From NCBI RefSeq assembly GCF_024464655.1, contig NZ_JANHAV010000012.1, positions 29,664 through 93,663 on the forward strand: DNA of 64,000 nt. Reading direction: 5' to 3'. The translations under genes were made by a program, and so were the position numbers. The stretch's first letter is position 1; each line of letters starts with the position of its first letter. Under the pieces are notes generated by a model, which saw only the letters and a list, made by a program, of their open reading frames with translations, was not told the DNA's origin and did no database searches. This stretch comes from Halobellus inordinatus. GTDB lineage: Archaea; Halobacteriota; Halobacteria; Halobacteriales; Haloferacaceae. Positions 53,573 to 62,114 of the stretch are shown here, piece after piece.

Positions 53573-54850
53573 ATGGAGGTGCGGCGCACTGTTCCGGTCA
53601 AACTCGACGTGGACAGCCACGACGCCGCCCTTCTCCGCGAAACAGTTGATGAGTTTCTGTTGGCTGCCAACTATGTCGTGGACCACGCTTGGCAGGGCGA
53701 ATACAAGACGACCAGCAAGGCTCAGTTGCAGGAGGAAACCTACGACGAGGTACGCGACCGGACACGGTTGCACGCGAATCTCGTCCAGAACGCCCGCAAT
53801 AAGGCCGCCGACGCCGTACAGGGCGTCGTCGCTCGCTGGAAACAGGGCGAGTACGCCGGGAAACCACACTTCTCGCAACCGACTGCCGTCTACGACAAGC
53901 GGTGCGCCACGTTCCACGACGAGTACGTGTCGCTGGCGACCGTAGATGGACGTATCGAAGTCGAGTACGTTCTGCCAGACGAGGACCGTGACACACCTCA
54001 CAGCCGGTATCTCGACAACGACGACTACGAGGTGACGGGCGCAGAACTCCACAACACGGACGGCGAGTGGTTCCTTCATCTTCGCACAAAGGCGGAGGTG
54101 GAGTTCGACACGCCGGAGCAGGCAACGACCGAGCACAGCACAGTCCTCGGCGTTGACCTCGGCGTGAACCAACTCGCGGTCACTTCGACGGGCACGTTCT
54201 GGAGCGGTCACGAGTTCGACCACTGGCGGCGCGAGTATGAGAACCGGCGGGCGTCACTCCAGCGGTGTGGGTCACGCCACGCCCACGAGAACATCCAGTC
54301 GGTCGGGCGCAAAGAAACGGGCCGGTTCACGATGATGCTCCACCGGATTGCCAACGGCATCATCGAAGAAGCCGCCGAGAACGGGTGTACAGTCGTCGCG
54401 TTCGAGGCGTTGACCGGCATCCGTGACCGACTGCCCGGCGCATCGTGGGGGCACAAGTGGGCCTTCAAGCGGTTATACGAGTACGTCGCATACAAGGCTG
54501 AGATGCACGGCATCGATGTAGAGCAGGTGGACCCGAAGAACACCTCACGGCGTTGTTCACACTGTGGATTCACGCACCCGTACAACCGCGACGGCGAGGA
54601 GTTCGAGTGTCTGAAATGCGGCTACGAGAACCACGCCGACTACAACGCGGCAAAGAACATCGGACTGCGGTATCTCCGCCGTAACCAAACTGGGGACGGC
54701 GGAGGCGCACCCGTAGGCGTGCGCTTGAATCGCGGGATGATGAACGCGAACGGAGAGTATGAACCTCCTGCCGAAGATTCCGGCCAGAGCGGGAGTCCAC
54801 GCGAAAGCCCCACCCTCAACGAAGCGAACGGCCAAGCCGTGAGCGAGTAG
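53573..54850 (+). CDS. tnpB: IS1341-type TnpB RNA-guided nuclease
   Basis: A 425-residue TnpB of the IS200/IS605 group. The RuvC catalytic residues are visible: Asp in [11 protein letters not shown], Glu in [10 protein letters not shown] and Asp in [11 protein letters not shown], and the zinc ribbon CSHCGF...CLKCGY is intact. TnpB cuts DNA guided by an omega RNA derived from the 3' end of its own element. No tnpA is present nearby, so the element cannot move by itself. The C-terminal tail after the third Asp is long and polar, and the gene 3' end overlaps the hairpin of the putative omega RNA. Confidence 0.9.
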   Translation: MEVRRTVPVKLDVDSHDAALLRETVDEFLLAANYVVDHAWQGEYKTTSKAQLQEETYDEVRDRTRLHANLVQNARNKAADAVQGVVARWKQGEYAGKPHFSQPTAVYDKRCATFHDEYVSLATVDGRIEVEYVLPDEDRDTPHSRYLDNDDYEVTGAELHNTDGEWFLHLRTKAEVEFDTPEQATTEHSTVLGVDLGVNQLAVTSTGTFWSGHEFDHWRREYENRRASLQRCGSRHAHENIQSVGRKETGRFTMMLHRIANGIIEEAAENGCTVVAFEALTGIRDRLPGASWGHKWAFKRLYEYVAYKAEMHGIDVEQVDPKNTSRRCSHCGFTHPYNRDGEEFECLKCGYENHADYNAAKNIGLRYLRRNQTGDGGGAPVGVRLNRGMMNANGEYEPPAEDSGQSGSPRESPTLNEANGQAVSE

Positions 54851-54857
54851 GGTGGGG
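54808..54857 (+). ncRNA. putative omega-RNA 3' hairpin overlapping the end of tnpB
   Basis: CCCCACCCT (54808-54816) pairs with AGGGTGGGG (54849-54857), and inner ACGGC (54828-54832) with GCCGT (54836-54840). It spans the tnpB stop codon. In known TnpB systems the guide RNA scaffold comes from this position and the guide lies immediately beyond the right end, here after about 54857-54870 (GTAGTTTACA region). Confidence 0.55.
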
Positions 54858-54948
54858 TAGTTTACATCCCCCGTGAGGTTCGTCCGCGTAGTGGCAGTTC
54901 TGTTGCCGAGAGTAAACTTTTCACCGCGGCGACCGTCGGTCGGTACGT

Positions 54949-55122
54949 ATGACCGCGGACGAGACCTGCGAAACGCACGCCTGGGCCTCGGTCGGAGTGG
55001 TAAACCGCGAGGGGTCGATCGGAAGGGTGTGGAAGTGCGAACGGTGTCCAGCGTGGTCGGTCGAGCCGTTCGACCCTGATCACGAAACGCCCTGGGTAGA
55101 CACTTGGCTGGCCGAGCGTTGA
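54949..55122 (+). CDS. 57-residue CxxH/CxxC protein
   Basis: ATG 54949 to TGA 55122 gives 57 residues: CETHAW at 7-12 and WKCERCPAW at 30-38, a set of Cys/His spaced like a small zinc-binding knuckle, then an acidic tail. An AGTAAACTTTT promoter-like box at about 54911-54921 lies about 30 bases upstream. One base separates it from the decayed exchanger gene. No family is recognised; similar small zinc proteins in haloarchaea are often uncharacterised. Confidence 0.6.
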   Translation: MTADETCETHAWASVGVVNREGSIGRVWKCERCPAWSVEPFDPDHETPWVDTWLAER

Positions 55123-55123
55123 G

Positions 55124-55533
55124 ATGGCAGTCGCAGGCGACCTCCTGACGCAGGTCTCGATCGGGGCGGTCGCGCTGTACACGCTCGTGACGGCAGCGAG
55201 TCGCGCGATCGATCGATTACTCGCGCTCGCCGAATACTACAACGTCGACGAGGTCCTTGTGGGGCTGACTGTTCTCGCACTCGGGACGAGCCTACCGGAA
55301 CTCAGTGCACACCTCATCGCCTCGCTTGGGATCCTCTCGGGCGTCCTCGACTATCAGGTCACCTCGGCAGTCGTCCTGTGGGACCTGCCGTTCAAGATCG
55401 CCGCTGGGGTGGGACTGCTCGGGAGGACGAGCTACCGACGAGGCCGCGACCTCACGCGGACCGAAGCGGCTATCTGTTAGGTCTGTACTTCGCCTTCGTC
55501 CTGGGGCGACTGTTGTGTTTTCTCGGCCAGTGA
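55124..55533 (+). pseudogene. decayed Na+/Ca2+ (CaCA) exchanger
   Basis: The first 118 codons carry the alpha-1 repeat of CaCA exchangers (GLTVLALGTSLPELSAHLIA) and then jump to a C-terminal-like segment (LPFKIAAGVGLLG), so about 200 residues appear deleted. The frame stops at 55478-55480, but a +1 shift just before it restores the usual ending GYLLGLYFAFVLGRLL and a stop at 55531-55533. An internal deletion plus a frameshift make this a pseudogene. Confidence 0.7.
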
Positions 55534-55625
55534 TCGGCGGCGGTGGACACGGCCTCCGATTCGGAACGTGGGGGGAGACAATGTAACCCAACAGTGAATG
55601 AACGTCTCCCTGCTCACTCGTCGTA

Positions 55626-55898
55626 CACAGTCACTCCCTGAACACGTCGAATGCAACAACCACAGTCTGTAACGACTCACAGTCAGCGAAACAGTTCACG
55701 ACCTGTATTCGTCGTATGTGTTCAGTGAGAGCATCTATAACAGATGTCCAAGAATTGCATTCATTGGTTTTGTACACTGTTCTAATTCATTGGTTGTGTT
55801 CACTAACTGTATTCATTGAACACATTCAAGAGTGTTATTCAGAGGTTGTATTCATCAAATGCAATCAAGACGTGTATTCAGTAACCACATTCTGGAAC
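55626..55898 (+). repeat. 13-base-period iteron array upstream of parA
   Basis: An AT-rich tract contains 8-base motifs close to TGTATTCA starting at 55704, 55717, 55756, 55782, 55795, 55808, 55821, 55834, 55847, 55860, 55873 and 55886, all in one 13-base register, with weaker in-phase units at 55626, 55678, 55691, 55730 and 55769. Forms include TGTATTCA (55808, 55847, 55873), TGTGTTCA (55717, 55795), TGCATTCA (55756), CACATTCA (55821) and GTTATTCA (55834). The five bases between motifs vary. Direct repeats of this kind in front of a ParA gene resemble plasmid centromere or origin iterons. Confidence 0.85.
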
Positions 55899-55942
55899 GC
55901 GTCTGACGAACATTCAAGACGAGGCCACACAATGAACACGAT

Positions 55943-56818
55943 ATGCTCGCGTATTCGACGTATAGCGAGGCTGGCGGGGTCGGCAAGACGACGACGGCCG
56001 CGAACCTCGCCGTCGCACACGCACGGGCGGGACTGAAGCCTCTCGTCGTGCCACTCGACCCGCAGGACGGCGACCTCTCCCGTCTTTTCGGCGTCGACGA
56101 TCAGCGTACCGAGTCGGTAGACAACATCGTTCGGCATATGATCCGGCGGCCGAAGGGCGAGTTCGGAGAACTGATCCGAACCGTCGAAGGTGTCGACATC
56201 GTCCCCGAGCACAATATGCTCTCGGACCTCGCGGAGTACCTCCAGCGAGAGAAAGACCAATCGGAAGCGATGGGCGAAGCGTTCGGGATTCACGCGCAAC
56301 TTCTTCGGGTGCTGCGAGAGGCAGGCGTTCCAGACGAGTACGACGTCCTCATTTGTGACCCGCCGGCGACGGAGGGGCCGCACCTCTATAACGCGATCAA
56401 CGCGACGCGATCGCTCGTCATCCCGGTCGAACCGAGTGCGAAAGGCGAGGCCGCTGTCGAGGGTCTCGAAGAGCTCGTTTCTGGATTCGAAGAGCAACTG
56501 GACGTCCAAGTCGGCGTTCTGGCTGCGATCCCGATCGGATTCAAGAACACGCGCGATCAGCGGTCGATCCTCGAGGGCATCGACTACCCGGTGCCGGAAG
56601 TCGTCGGCGAGCGCGCGTCGTTGATGGAAGGCTGTTGGATGCAACAGTGTTCGGCCTTCGAGTACGTCCGCGAACACCGCGACCGGCGCCGCGACTACGA
56701 GATCGAGACGCTCGCGAAGTTCGATCGGCTGGCGCGACACCTCGAAGCGGAAGTCGGCATCGACGCACCGAACCCACCAGAGCCCGGTGACGTCGACCAC
56801 GAGGTGATGACCGTATGA
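55943..56818 (+). CDS. parA: ParA-family partition ATPase lacking the signature lysine
   Basis: A 291-residue ParA/MinD-type ATPase. The P-loop reads SEAGGVGKTTTAANLAVAH near residue 8, so the first lysine of the ParA KGGVGKT motif is replaced by Ala while the P-loop Lys is kept. DLDPQDGD-like switch (PLDPQDGDLSRLFG) and Walker B DVLICDPPATEG follow. Proteins with this start are common next to haloarchaeal replicon genes. It would segregate a replicon with the overlapping small gene and the 13-base repeats. ATG 55943 is preferred; an ATG 11 bases earlier is in another frame. Confidence 0.88.
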   Translation: MLAYSTYSEAGGVGKTTTAANLAVAHARAGLKPLVVPLDPQDGDLSRLFGVDDQRTESVDNIVRHMIRRPKGEFGELIRTVEGVDIVPEHNMLSDLAEYLQREKDQSEAMGEAFGIHAQLLRVLREAGVPDEYDVLICDPPATEGPHLYNAINATRSLVIPVEPSAKGEAAVEGLEELVSGFEEQLDVQVGVLAAIPIGFKNTRDQRSILEGIDYPVPEVVGERASLMEGCWMQQCSAFEYVREHRDRRRDYEIETLAKFDRLARHLEAEVGIDAPNPPEPGDVDHEVMTV

Positions 56819-57228
56819 CGGGAATGAAGCGCGGAGCCGGCGAAGACCCCTTCGCCGACGACGGCGGCGACGACGCCACGACCGATCAAGCTGCCGAGCC
56901 GGAAGCCAGCGGATCATCGGAGTCCGCAGCGAGCGAGGAATCGTCGCCTGCGTCCGAAGGCCGAGACAGCTCGTCGCAGCGGTCGATGCAGATTCCGTAC
57001 AAATTCCGCCGTGACGGCGTTCAGGACGGTCGGAACCGCGTCCCACTCTTTCTCCAACCGGAGACGAAAACCGCAGAGCGCGATACGCTTCGCGACCTGG
57101 AGGACCACTTCGACGACGACGTCTCGCTGACGGACCTCCGCGAGGCACTCGTGATGGTTGGACTCGACCACCTCGACGAGGTCGAGGCCAAACTGGAGGA
57201 GTGGGGATACGGGATGACATTCGAGTAA
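56815..57228 (+). CDS. small acidic ParA partner, candidate centromere-binding adaptor
   Basis: Encodes 137 residues, starting in an ATGA overlap with parA. Residues about 1-55 are disordered, Ser/Glu/Asp-rich; residues about 60-137 are a conserved region with IPYKFRRDGVQDGRNR, then two predicted helices (DLEDHFDDDVSLTDLREAL and HLDEVEAKLEEW). Small proteins with a flexible end and a DNA-binding end are the usual partners of plasmid ParA proteins, so binding to the 13-base repeats is a reasonable inference. No known DNA-binding motif is certain. Confidence 0.65.
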   Translation: MTGMKRGAGEDPFADDGGDDATTDQAAEPEASGSSESAASEESSPASEGRDSSSQRSMQIPYKFRRDGVQDGRNRVPLFLQPETKTAERDTLRDLEDHFDDDVSLTDLREALVMVGLDHLDEVEAKLEEWGYGMTFE

Positions 57229-57523
57229 GCAGGAAGAGCAGTTCTGCCAGAGTCGCACTGTGCTGTGGGCTCTGTATTCGCGCATTTGTCAGATATAGTA
57301 GTACAATAGATATCCGAAACGAGCCCGTCGAGTCGTTCAATCGAAGCCACGAGTTCTCACTCCGGTGATCCAGCACATCGGTAAGGTGCCGACCGGCCAT
57401 CCATCCGAGCCGCTGCGCTGTCGCTAGGCGCAGTGGTGCAGTCTCGTCGCCGGGCGAAACAGCCCTGTCAGCGAGCGATATCGACGCGATGGGATTTTGA
57501 CGGCCGCGGCCGAAAGAGGAGTT

Positions 57524-57847
57524 ATGTCGGAAATCGACGCCGGCGACCTACTACCCAACGACCGTGTACAGCAGTCCGTGCTGAACGGCGACGTGACGCA
57601 GCTGACTCGTGGCGCGAGCAACCGCTACGCCAGCGAGGGCGATACCTTCGAGATCGAGGGCGATACCTTCGAGGTGACAAGTGTCGAACGGCGGACGTTG
57701 GGCGACTTCACCGACGCCGACGCCCAGCGAGAAGGCTCAGAGTCGCTGGAAGCCTACAAACAGCGAATGAAGCGAGTCCATCCTGGCGACTTCGAGTGGG
57801 ACGACAGCGACGAAGTACTGACCTACCAGTTCGAGCGCCGGGACTGA
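57524..57847 (+). CDS. ASCH-domain-like protein
   Basis: A 107-residue protein resembling the ASCH/YqfB fold: a beta strand set around DTFEIEGDTFEVTSVERRTLGDF, then helix SLEAYKQRMKRVHP. The repeated GDTFE units come from two similar adjacent 21-base stretches at about 57638-57679. Members are thought to bind RNA or act on modified nucleosides. It stands alone about 295 bases after the partition genes; the gap carries one more TGTATTCG match (57273) but no gene. Confidence 0.7.
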   Translation: MSEIDAGDLLPNDRVQQSVLNGDVTQLTRGASNRYASEGDTFEIEGDTFEVTSVERRTLGDFTDADAQREGSESLEAYKQRMKRVHPGDFEWDDSDEVLTYQFERRD

Positions 57848-58120
57848 CGCCCGAACGGCTGCGACACTGACTGACGAGTGCTGACGGAAGTCGATGCCAT
57901 TCTGGAGACTGGACTACGTCTACGATCGAGGGCATAGATCTTCCACACTCGATACAATTGCTCAGAAATGACGGGATTAGTACTCATAGTTTCGCCGCCG
58001 TAACGAGTGTGTCACTGCCAGGACAGGTCAACCAGTATCCGGCCTCGAACACGAAGACGCGCACCGGAACACAACGAACGAAGGTTGTGAGATAGGTCTA
58101 CCCTCCGGCAGGCAGAGGTG

Positions 58121-59133
58121 TTAGACGTCGGTGTCTCCCTCTTCCGTGTCCGAGCTGTCGCTTGCGGTCGTTTCACGAACTGCGTCGACCCAGCCATCGA
58201 TGTTCTCGGCGACGTAGTCCTGCCCGCCAAGGCCGACAGCGAGACCGATACCGATTGCCAGCGCGATCGCCAGTGCGCCGAAGAACGCCGCCACAAAGGC
58301 GGTAAAGAGGTTCGTCAGTACGGACACGTCGAAGCCGATCGTCGCCACGGCGATCGTGACGGTAATGTAGTAGATGAAAACCTTCACCACGAGGCTCACT
58401 GCGTGAATGGTGCGCCCATCGCCCATTCCACGGACCAGATCGGCGACTCGTTCGGCGATCCAAATACCGACCAGAAGCACCAGCAGGCCACCGATCAGCG
58501 CCGGGAGGTAGCTGGCGAAGAGATCTAACAGCGACGAGAGCGCGTCGATCGCGAGAATATCAGCCACTGCGAGCAGAGTGAGCAAGTAAATGTAGTACGT
58601 GACCAACTGACCGACGATGCGGCCGAACTCGCCCTCGGTGTCGCCGAGTTGTTCGAGCGGCGTTTCGTCGAGGTACGACCCGATACCGAATCCGCCAACG
58701 ACGTCAGCGACGATGTCGCCGATGACTCGACCGGCGACAAAGCCGATGACCAAGACGACGAGTGCACCGAGGACTACCGGGAGGAATGCACCGAGTTCCG
58801 ACAGGAGTTGCGTGAGTTGCGGGATGCGTAGCACGTCCGCGGCCGCGAGGATCGCGACGAAGTAGACGTAGTACGCGACGATGGTTCCCAGCGCACGAGC
58901 AATGCCATCACCATCACCCACTTCCCCATCGCCGTGCCATCGGTGTACCGGTCTACCCCGAGTCGGCGAACGATGCGAGTCACGAGGCCACCGAGGATTC
59001 GTCCGATGAGATACCCCACCAGGAGGATGACGAGCGCGGCCACGACCGTTGGGAGATAGGCGATAGCGTCCGCGACTGCCTGTTCGACTGCGCTGCCAAT
59101 CTGTAATACAGTTATGGTATTTTGAATTACCAT
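58121..59133 (-). pseudogene. frameshifted multi-helix (TM_helix/MscS-like) channel protein
   Basis: Two frames together form a continuous membrane protein with repeated helices (AYLPTVVAALVILLVGYLIG; GAFLPVVLGALVVLVIGFVAG; SYLPALIGGLLVLLVGIWIA) as in the TM_helix repeat family related to mechanosensitive channels. The first frame (from ATG 59133) runs into the second at about 58915-58928. Adding one base to the C run at 58924-58927 (four Cs) would join GTAMG to EVGDGDGIARALG, so either a recent single-base deletion or a sequencing error is likely. TATGGTA / TACCATA repeats sit over the start. Confidence 0.75.
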
Positions 59134-59495
59134 ATCGAAAGGTGGTTACTTTTGAATATTGTTACTAAGAGGATACTTCGGTAGGCGATACATTATCGGT
59201 CGTCTGTTCGACACGACCGGAGGCGACTCCGAGAGATAGATACGGCCGAACGGCGAGGTCTATCGTCGACACCGCGAAACATAGCGGGGACTTTCCGTGT
59301 TCCCAACTCGTGCCGTGCGTGTACGAACGACGAAGGAAGGAACTGTTTCGGATATGTCGAAGTTGTTTGCGCAAGAAACCGAAGCATCAATCGTTCGCGT
59401 GAGGGCTCGTGCACGCCGTTCAACGGTGTTTCAGGGGTCAGTTGCCACGGGAATACAGCAAAGTATTTTATATAGTATCTCACAATAGATCACGT
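59134..59495. other. 362-base gap with the amidohydrolase promoter
   Basis: The gap separates the broken channel gene from the amidohydrolase. TTTATATA at 59467-59474 lies 22-29 bases before ATG 59496 and is a strong leaderless promoter. The middle shows no supported gene; the open frames there have atypical codon use. Confidence 0.55.
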
Positions 59496-60629
59496 ATGGG
59501 ATCGTCAACAGAGCAGCTAGATCCTGAGGCAGAAGTACCGGAGCAAGCCTTCGAGGATTACATCATCGACCTGGACTTCCACGTCAACCCGATGACGGAC
59601 GAACTGATGTCGTACGTGGAAGACGACGTCATTCGAGACAAACTCACGACCGAATTCGGCCCGACGCCCGTCGTCGGGAAGTGGGACGCAGCCTACGCGA
59701 TCAAGGAAGGCACAGAAGGACTGTACACGCAGGGACGCGCCGAGTACGCCGAGGACGTGCGAGAAGCCTGCAAGAAGTTCGCGATCGACGAGCCGATCGT
59801 CAACCCGGGGATCAACAATCTGAATCAGCAGCACCATCCGCTGCTGAAGAACGGCGTCACCCAGGCGGCGAACGACTATATGCTCGACAACTTCGCCGAC
59901 GAGGGGATGTACACCTCGATGATGGTCCCCAAGTGGGACCCCGAATACGCCGTCGAGGAGATCGAGCGCGTCGGGAGCGAAGACAACATCGCGGCCGCGT
60001 ACTCGTGGTTCGATCCGAAGGTCCCGTGGGGCGCAGAGCAGTTCGACCCCGTCTTCGAGGCGCTCGTCGAGCACGACCTCCCGCTCTTGCTCCACGGTTC
60101 GCTGGCCTACTGGCCCCAGCACACCCACATCGGCGACGAGATGATGACCTGGACCGAGGTGCTCGGCTTCGACTGGCCGATCCACGGAATGGTCAACGTC
60201 GTCAACATGATTATGCGCGGCGTCTTCGACCGCTTCCCGGATCTGAACGTCGTCCTGCAGGAAGCCGGTCACTGGTGGGTACCGTTCCTCCGATACCGGA
60301 TGGACGAGTTCTACGAGATGCACCCCGAAGACGTGAAGATCACGCCCCGGAAGCACGAAGCAGGCGAGCGGTATCTCGACCGCACCCCGAGTGAATACCT
60401 GCGCGACAACTTCTATCTCTGCACGCAACCGTTCGCGATGCCTCGCAACGCGGGCGAAGCCGAAGGAATGCTCAATCTAAGCCTCGCGGAGGATATGTTC
60501 ATTTACTCCAGTGACTGGCCGCACCAGACGCTCGACCCGCCGACGTGGTTCTACACCTCGCGCGCGTTCGACGACGACACCCGACAGGCCATCCTCCACG
60601 AAAACGCAGAGGACATCCTGCGACTATAA
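59496..60629 (+). CDS. amidohydrolase-2 family (decarboxylase/hydrolase-like) enzyme
   Basis: Encodes 377 residues of a TIM-barrel amidohydrolase_2 protein. The first metal site reads DLDFHVNP, with LLLHGS, VVLQEAGHWW and IYSSDWPHQT as later active-site strands, matching the ACMSD/gamma-resorcylate decarboxylase/OMA hydratase group that acts on ring-cleavage products or hydroxylated aromatic acids. The first motif is DxH rather than HxH. Seven bases separate it from the Rieske gene, so both are co-transcribed from the TATA-like box at 59467. Confidence 0.82.
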   Translation: MGSSTEQLDPEAEVPEQAFEDYIIDLDFHVNPMTDELMSYVEDDVIRDKLTTEFGPTPVVGKWDAAYAIKEGTEGLYTQGRAEYAEDVREACKKFAIDEPIVNPGINNLNQQHHPLLKNGVTQAANDYMLDNFADEGMYTSMMVPKWDPEYAVEEIERVGSEDNIAAAYSWFDPKVPWGAEQFDPVFEALVEHDLPLLLHGSLAYWPQHTHIGDEMMTWTEVLGFDWPIHGMVNVVNMIMRGVFDRFPDLNVVLQEAGHWWVPFLRYRMDEFYEMHPEDVKITPRKHEAGERYLDRTPSEYLRDNFYLCTQPFAMPRNAGEAEGMLNLSLAEDMFIYSSDWPHQTLDPPTWFYTSRAFDDDTRQAILHENAEDILRL

Positions 60630-60636
60630 CAGAACA

Positions 60637-61014
60637 ATGAGCACTGAATCCCCAGTCGGCGACAACTTCACCAAGGTTGCAGCCGCCGACGAGATCGAAC
60701 AGGGAACTGGAATCGCCGTGGACGTCAAAGGCATCGAGGTCGCCGTCTTCAACACCGGCGACGACTTCTATGCGATTCTCAACCGGTGTGCCCACCAGCA
60801 GGCACCGCTGTACAAGGCAGGCGAAGAGAAGATCAACGCCGAGGACACGTGGACAGACACACGCGGCGGCGTCGACGCGGAGAACGCCACCGTCAGCTGT
60901 CCGTGGCACCTCTGGGAGTGGGACCTCGAAACCGGTGAACACGAAGTGACCGGCAAGTGCATCAGCACCTTCGACGTCGAGGTCGCCGACGGCGACGTGT
61001 ACGTCAGTATCTGA
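60637..61014 (+). CDS. Rieske [2Fe-2S] ferredoxin-like protein
   Basis: A 125-residue Rieske protein with both cluster half-motifs, RCAHQQAPL (CxH) and SCPWHLWEWDL (CxxH), separated by an unusually long acidic insert of about 45 residues. Such small Rieske proteins carry electrons for ring hydroxylases. No oxygenase large subunit is in the window, so its partner would lie elsewhere or beyond the right edge. Confidence 0.85.
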   Translation: MSTESPVGDNFTKVAAADEIEQGTGIAVDVKGIEVAVFNTGDDFYAILNRCAHQQAPLYKAGEEKINAEDTWTDTRGGVDAENATVSCPWHLWEWDLETGEHEVTGKCISTFDVEVADGDVYVSI

Positions 61015-61346
61015 CGCACACCACCCTGCGGGCCCCACTCTCGAATCTGTTCTCGCTTCTAGTCGAATTTCGGTATATCCGAAATTCTATACTGAGGTCT
61101 ATTCGACACTCGAACGCGACGAGCGCCGCGAGTCGCGTGCGCGTCAGTCGATCCGGTAGGGTGGACAACTTCCGTTTGGATACAGACCGGCGCAGCCCGA
61201 CGTCGTCGAGTACGGGTCTACTTCGTCATATCCGAAATAGGTGTGAATAACGGCATAGGATAACAATCGTACCTATGTTATCGAAAGGAGCCGAAAAAGG
61301 GAACTCACGGGACCCAGCCAGTCCGAATCAGTATTAGGGGTTCCAA
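61015..61346. other. 332-base convergent gap with palindromic sites
   Basis: Two IRs stand out: a 9-base perfect repeat (61065-61073 / 61079-61087) and GATAACA (61259-61265) / TGTTATC (61276-61282). The 11-mer ATATCCGAAAT occurs twice (61075-61085 and 61228-61238). Nothing here encodes a recognisable gene, and neither flanking gene starts in the gap. Confidence 0.55.
61065..61087. promoter_or_regulatory. 23-base perfect palindrome
   Basis: GAATTTCGG (61065-61073), spacer TATAT, CCGAAATTC (61079-61087). A half-site, ATATCCGAAAT, recurs at 61228-61238. The site sits between the 3' ends of the Rieske and IclR genes. Regulator operators normally sit before starts, so it may mark an unannotated transcript or a bidirectional terminator. 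Confidence 0.5.
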
Positions 61347-62114
61347 TTACTCGTAGGTCAGTTTGAGTTCGATTTCGTTCGTCGCCGTCGTGACCAGTTC
61401 GATCAGTTTCTGTCGGCGCGTCTCGTTACGCATCCGAGCGACGGGTTCCGCGACGGCGATCGCACCGTAGACACGGTCGTTCGCGACGATCGGGGCGGCG
61501 ATCGCTGAGACCCCTTCAGCGGTCTCGTGTTCGTTGATCGCGTACCCCTGTTCGCGGATTTCGGCGAGTTCCGCGTCGAGTTTCGCGCGCGTCGTAATCG
61601 ATGCGGGCGTCTTCTCCGGCAGCCCGTATCGCTCGACGACGTTGTCGACGTGTTTCTCGGGAGCGAACGCCAGCATCGCCTTCCCCGACGCCAGGCAGTG
61701 CATATACTCGTGTTTCCCGAGCCGTTCGTGCGTCTCGATCGACTGTTCGCCCATCTCCCGGGCGAGGTAGACCGCCTTGCCTGCTTCTTCGACCATCAGC
61801 CACACCGCCGCACCGCTCTCGTTTGCGACCTGTTTGAGTGCCGACTGGGACTTCTCGAAGACGGGGAACTGCTTGCGGGCGGAGATACCGAGATCGAAGA
61901 ACTGCAGCGAGAGCCGGTAGGTGCCGTCGTCGTTCGAGAGATAACCGAGATAGGTGAGTGTCTCCAAGTAATCGTAGAGCGTGCTGTCGGAGACGTCAAT
62001 TTTCGTGGAGAGTTCGGTGAAGGTCGCGCTGTCCAGTTCCTGGATCGTCTCCACGATCGTGAACGCCCGCACCGCCGAATTGATAGCTCGGTTCGGAGGA
62101 TCAGCTCGGTCCAT
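61347..62114 (-). CDS. IclR-family transcription regulator
   Basis: A 255-residue regulator. The winged helix is at about residues 12-75 (TFTELSTKIDVSDSTLYDYLETLTYLGYL) and the effector domain contains HCLASGKAMLAFAPEKHVD and GVSAIAAPIVANDRVYG. GGTATAAG (minus strand, 62138-62145) is 24-31 bases before its ATG. It faces away from the second IclR gene and is the natural candidate regulator of the amidohydrolase-Rieske operon. Confidence 0.87.
   Translation of the reverse strand: MDRADPPNRAINSAVRAFTIVETIQELDSATFTELSTKIDVSDSTLYDYLETLTYLGYLSNDDGTYRLSLQFFDLGISARKQFPVFEKSQSALKQVANESGAAVWLMVEEAGKAVYLAREMGEQSIETHERLGKHEYMHCLASGKAMLAFAPEKHVDNVVERYGLPEKTPASITTRAKLDAELAEIREQGYAINEHETAEGVSAIAAPIVANDRVYGAIAVAEPVARMRNETRRQKLIELVTTATNEIELKLTYE

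Noticed and set aside
55678..55898. CRISPR array
   Set aside because: Units are only 13 bases with 8-base motifs and no spacer-sized gaps, and no cas gene is near.
55865..57400. Long minus-strand open frame opposite parA
   Set aside because: It is Arg-rich with no domain and mirrors the codon bias of parA and its partner, a shadow of the real genes.
57600..57680. Tandem duplication in the ASCH-like gene as a mutation
   Set aside because: The repeated GDTFE units fit the alternating strands of the fold and keep the frame, so the gene is probably intact.
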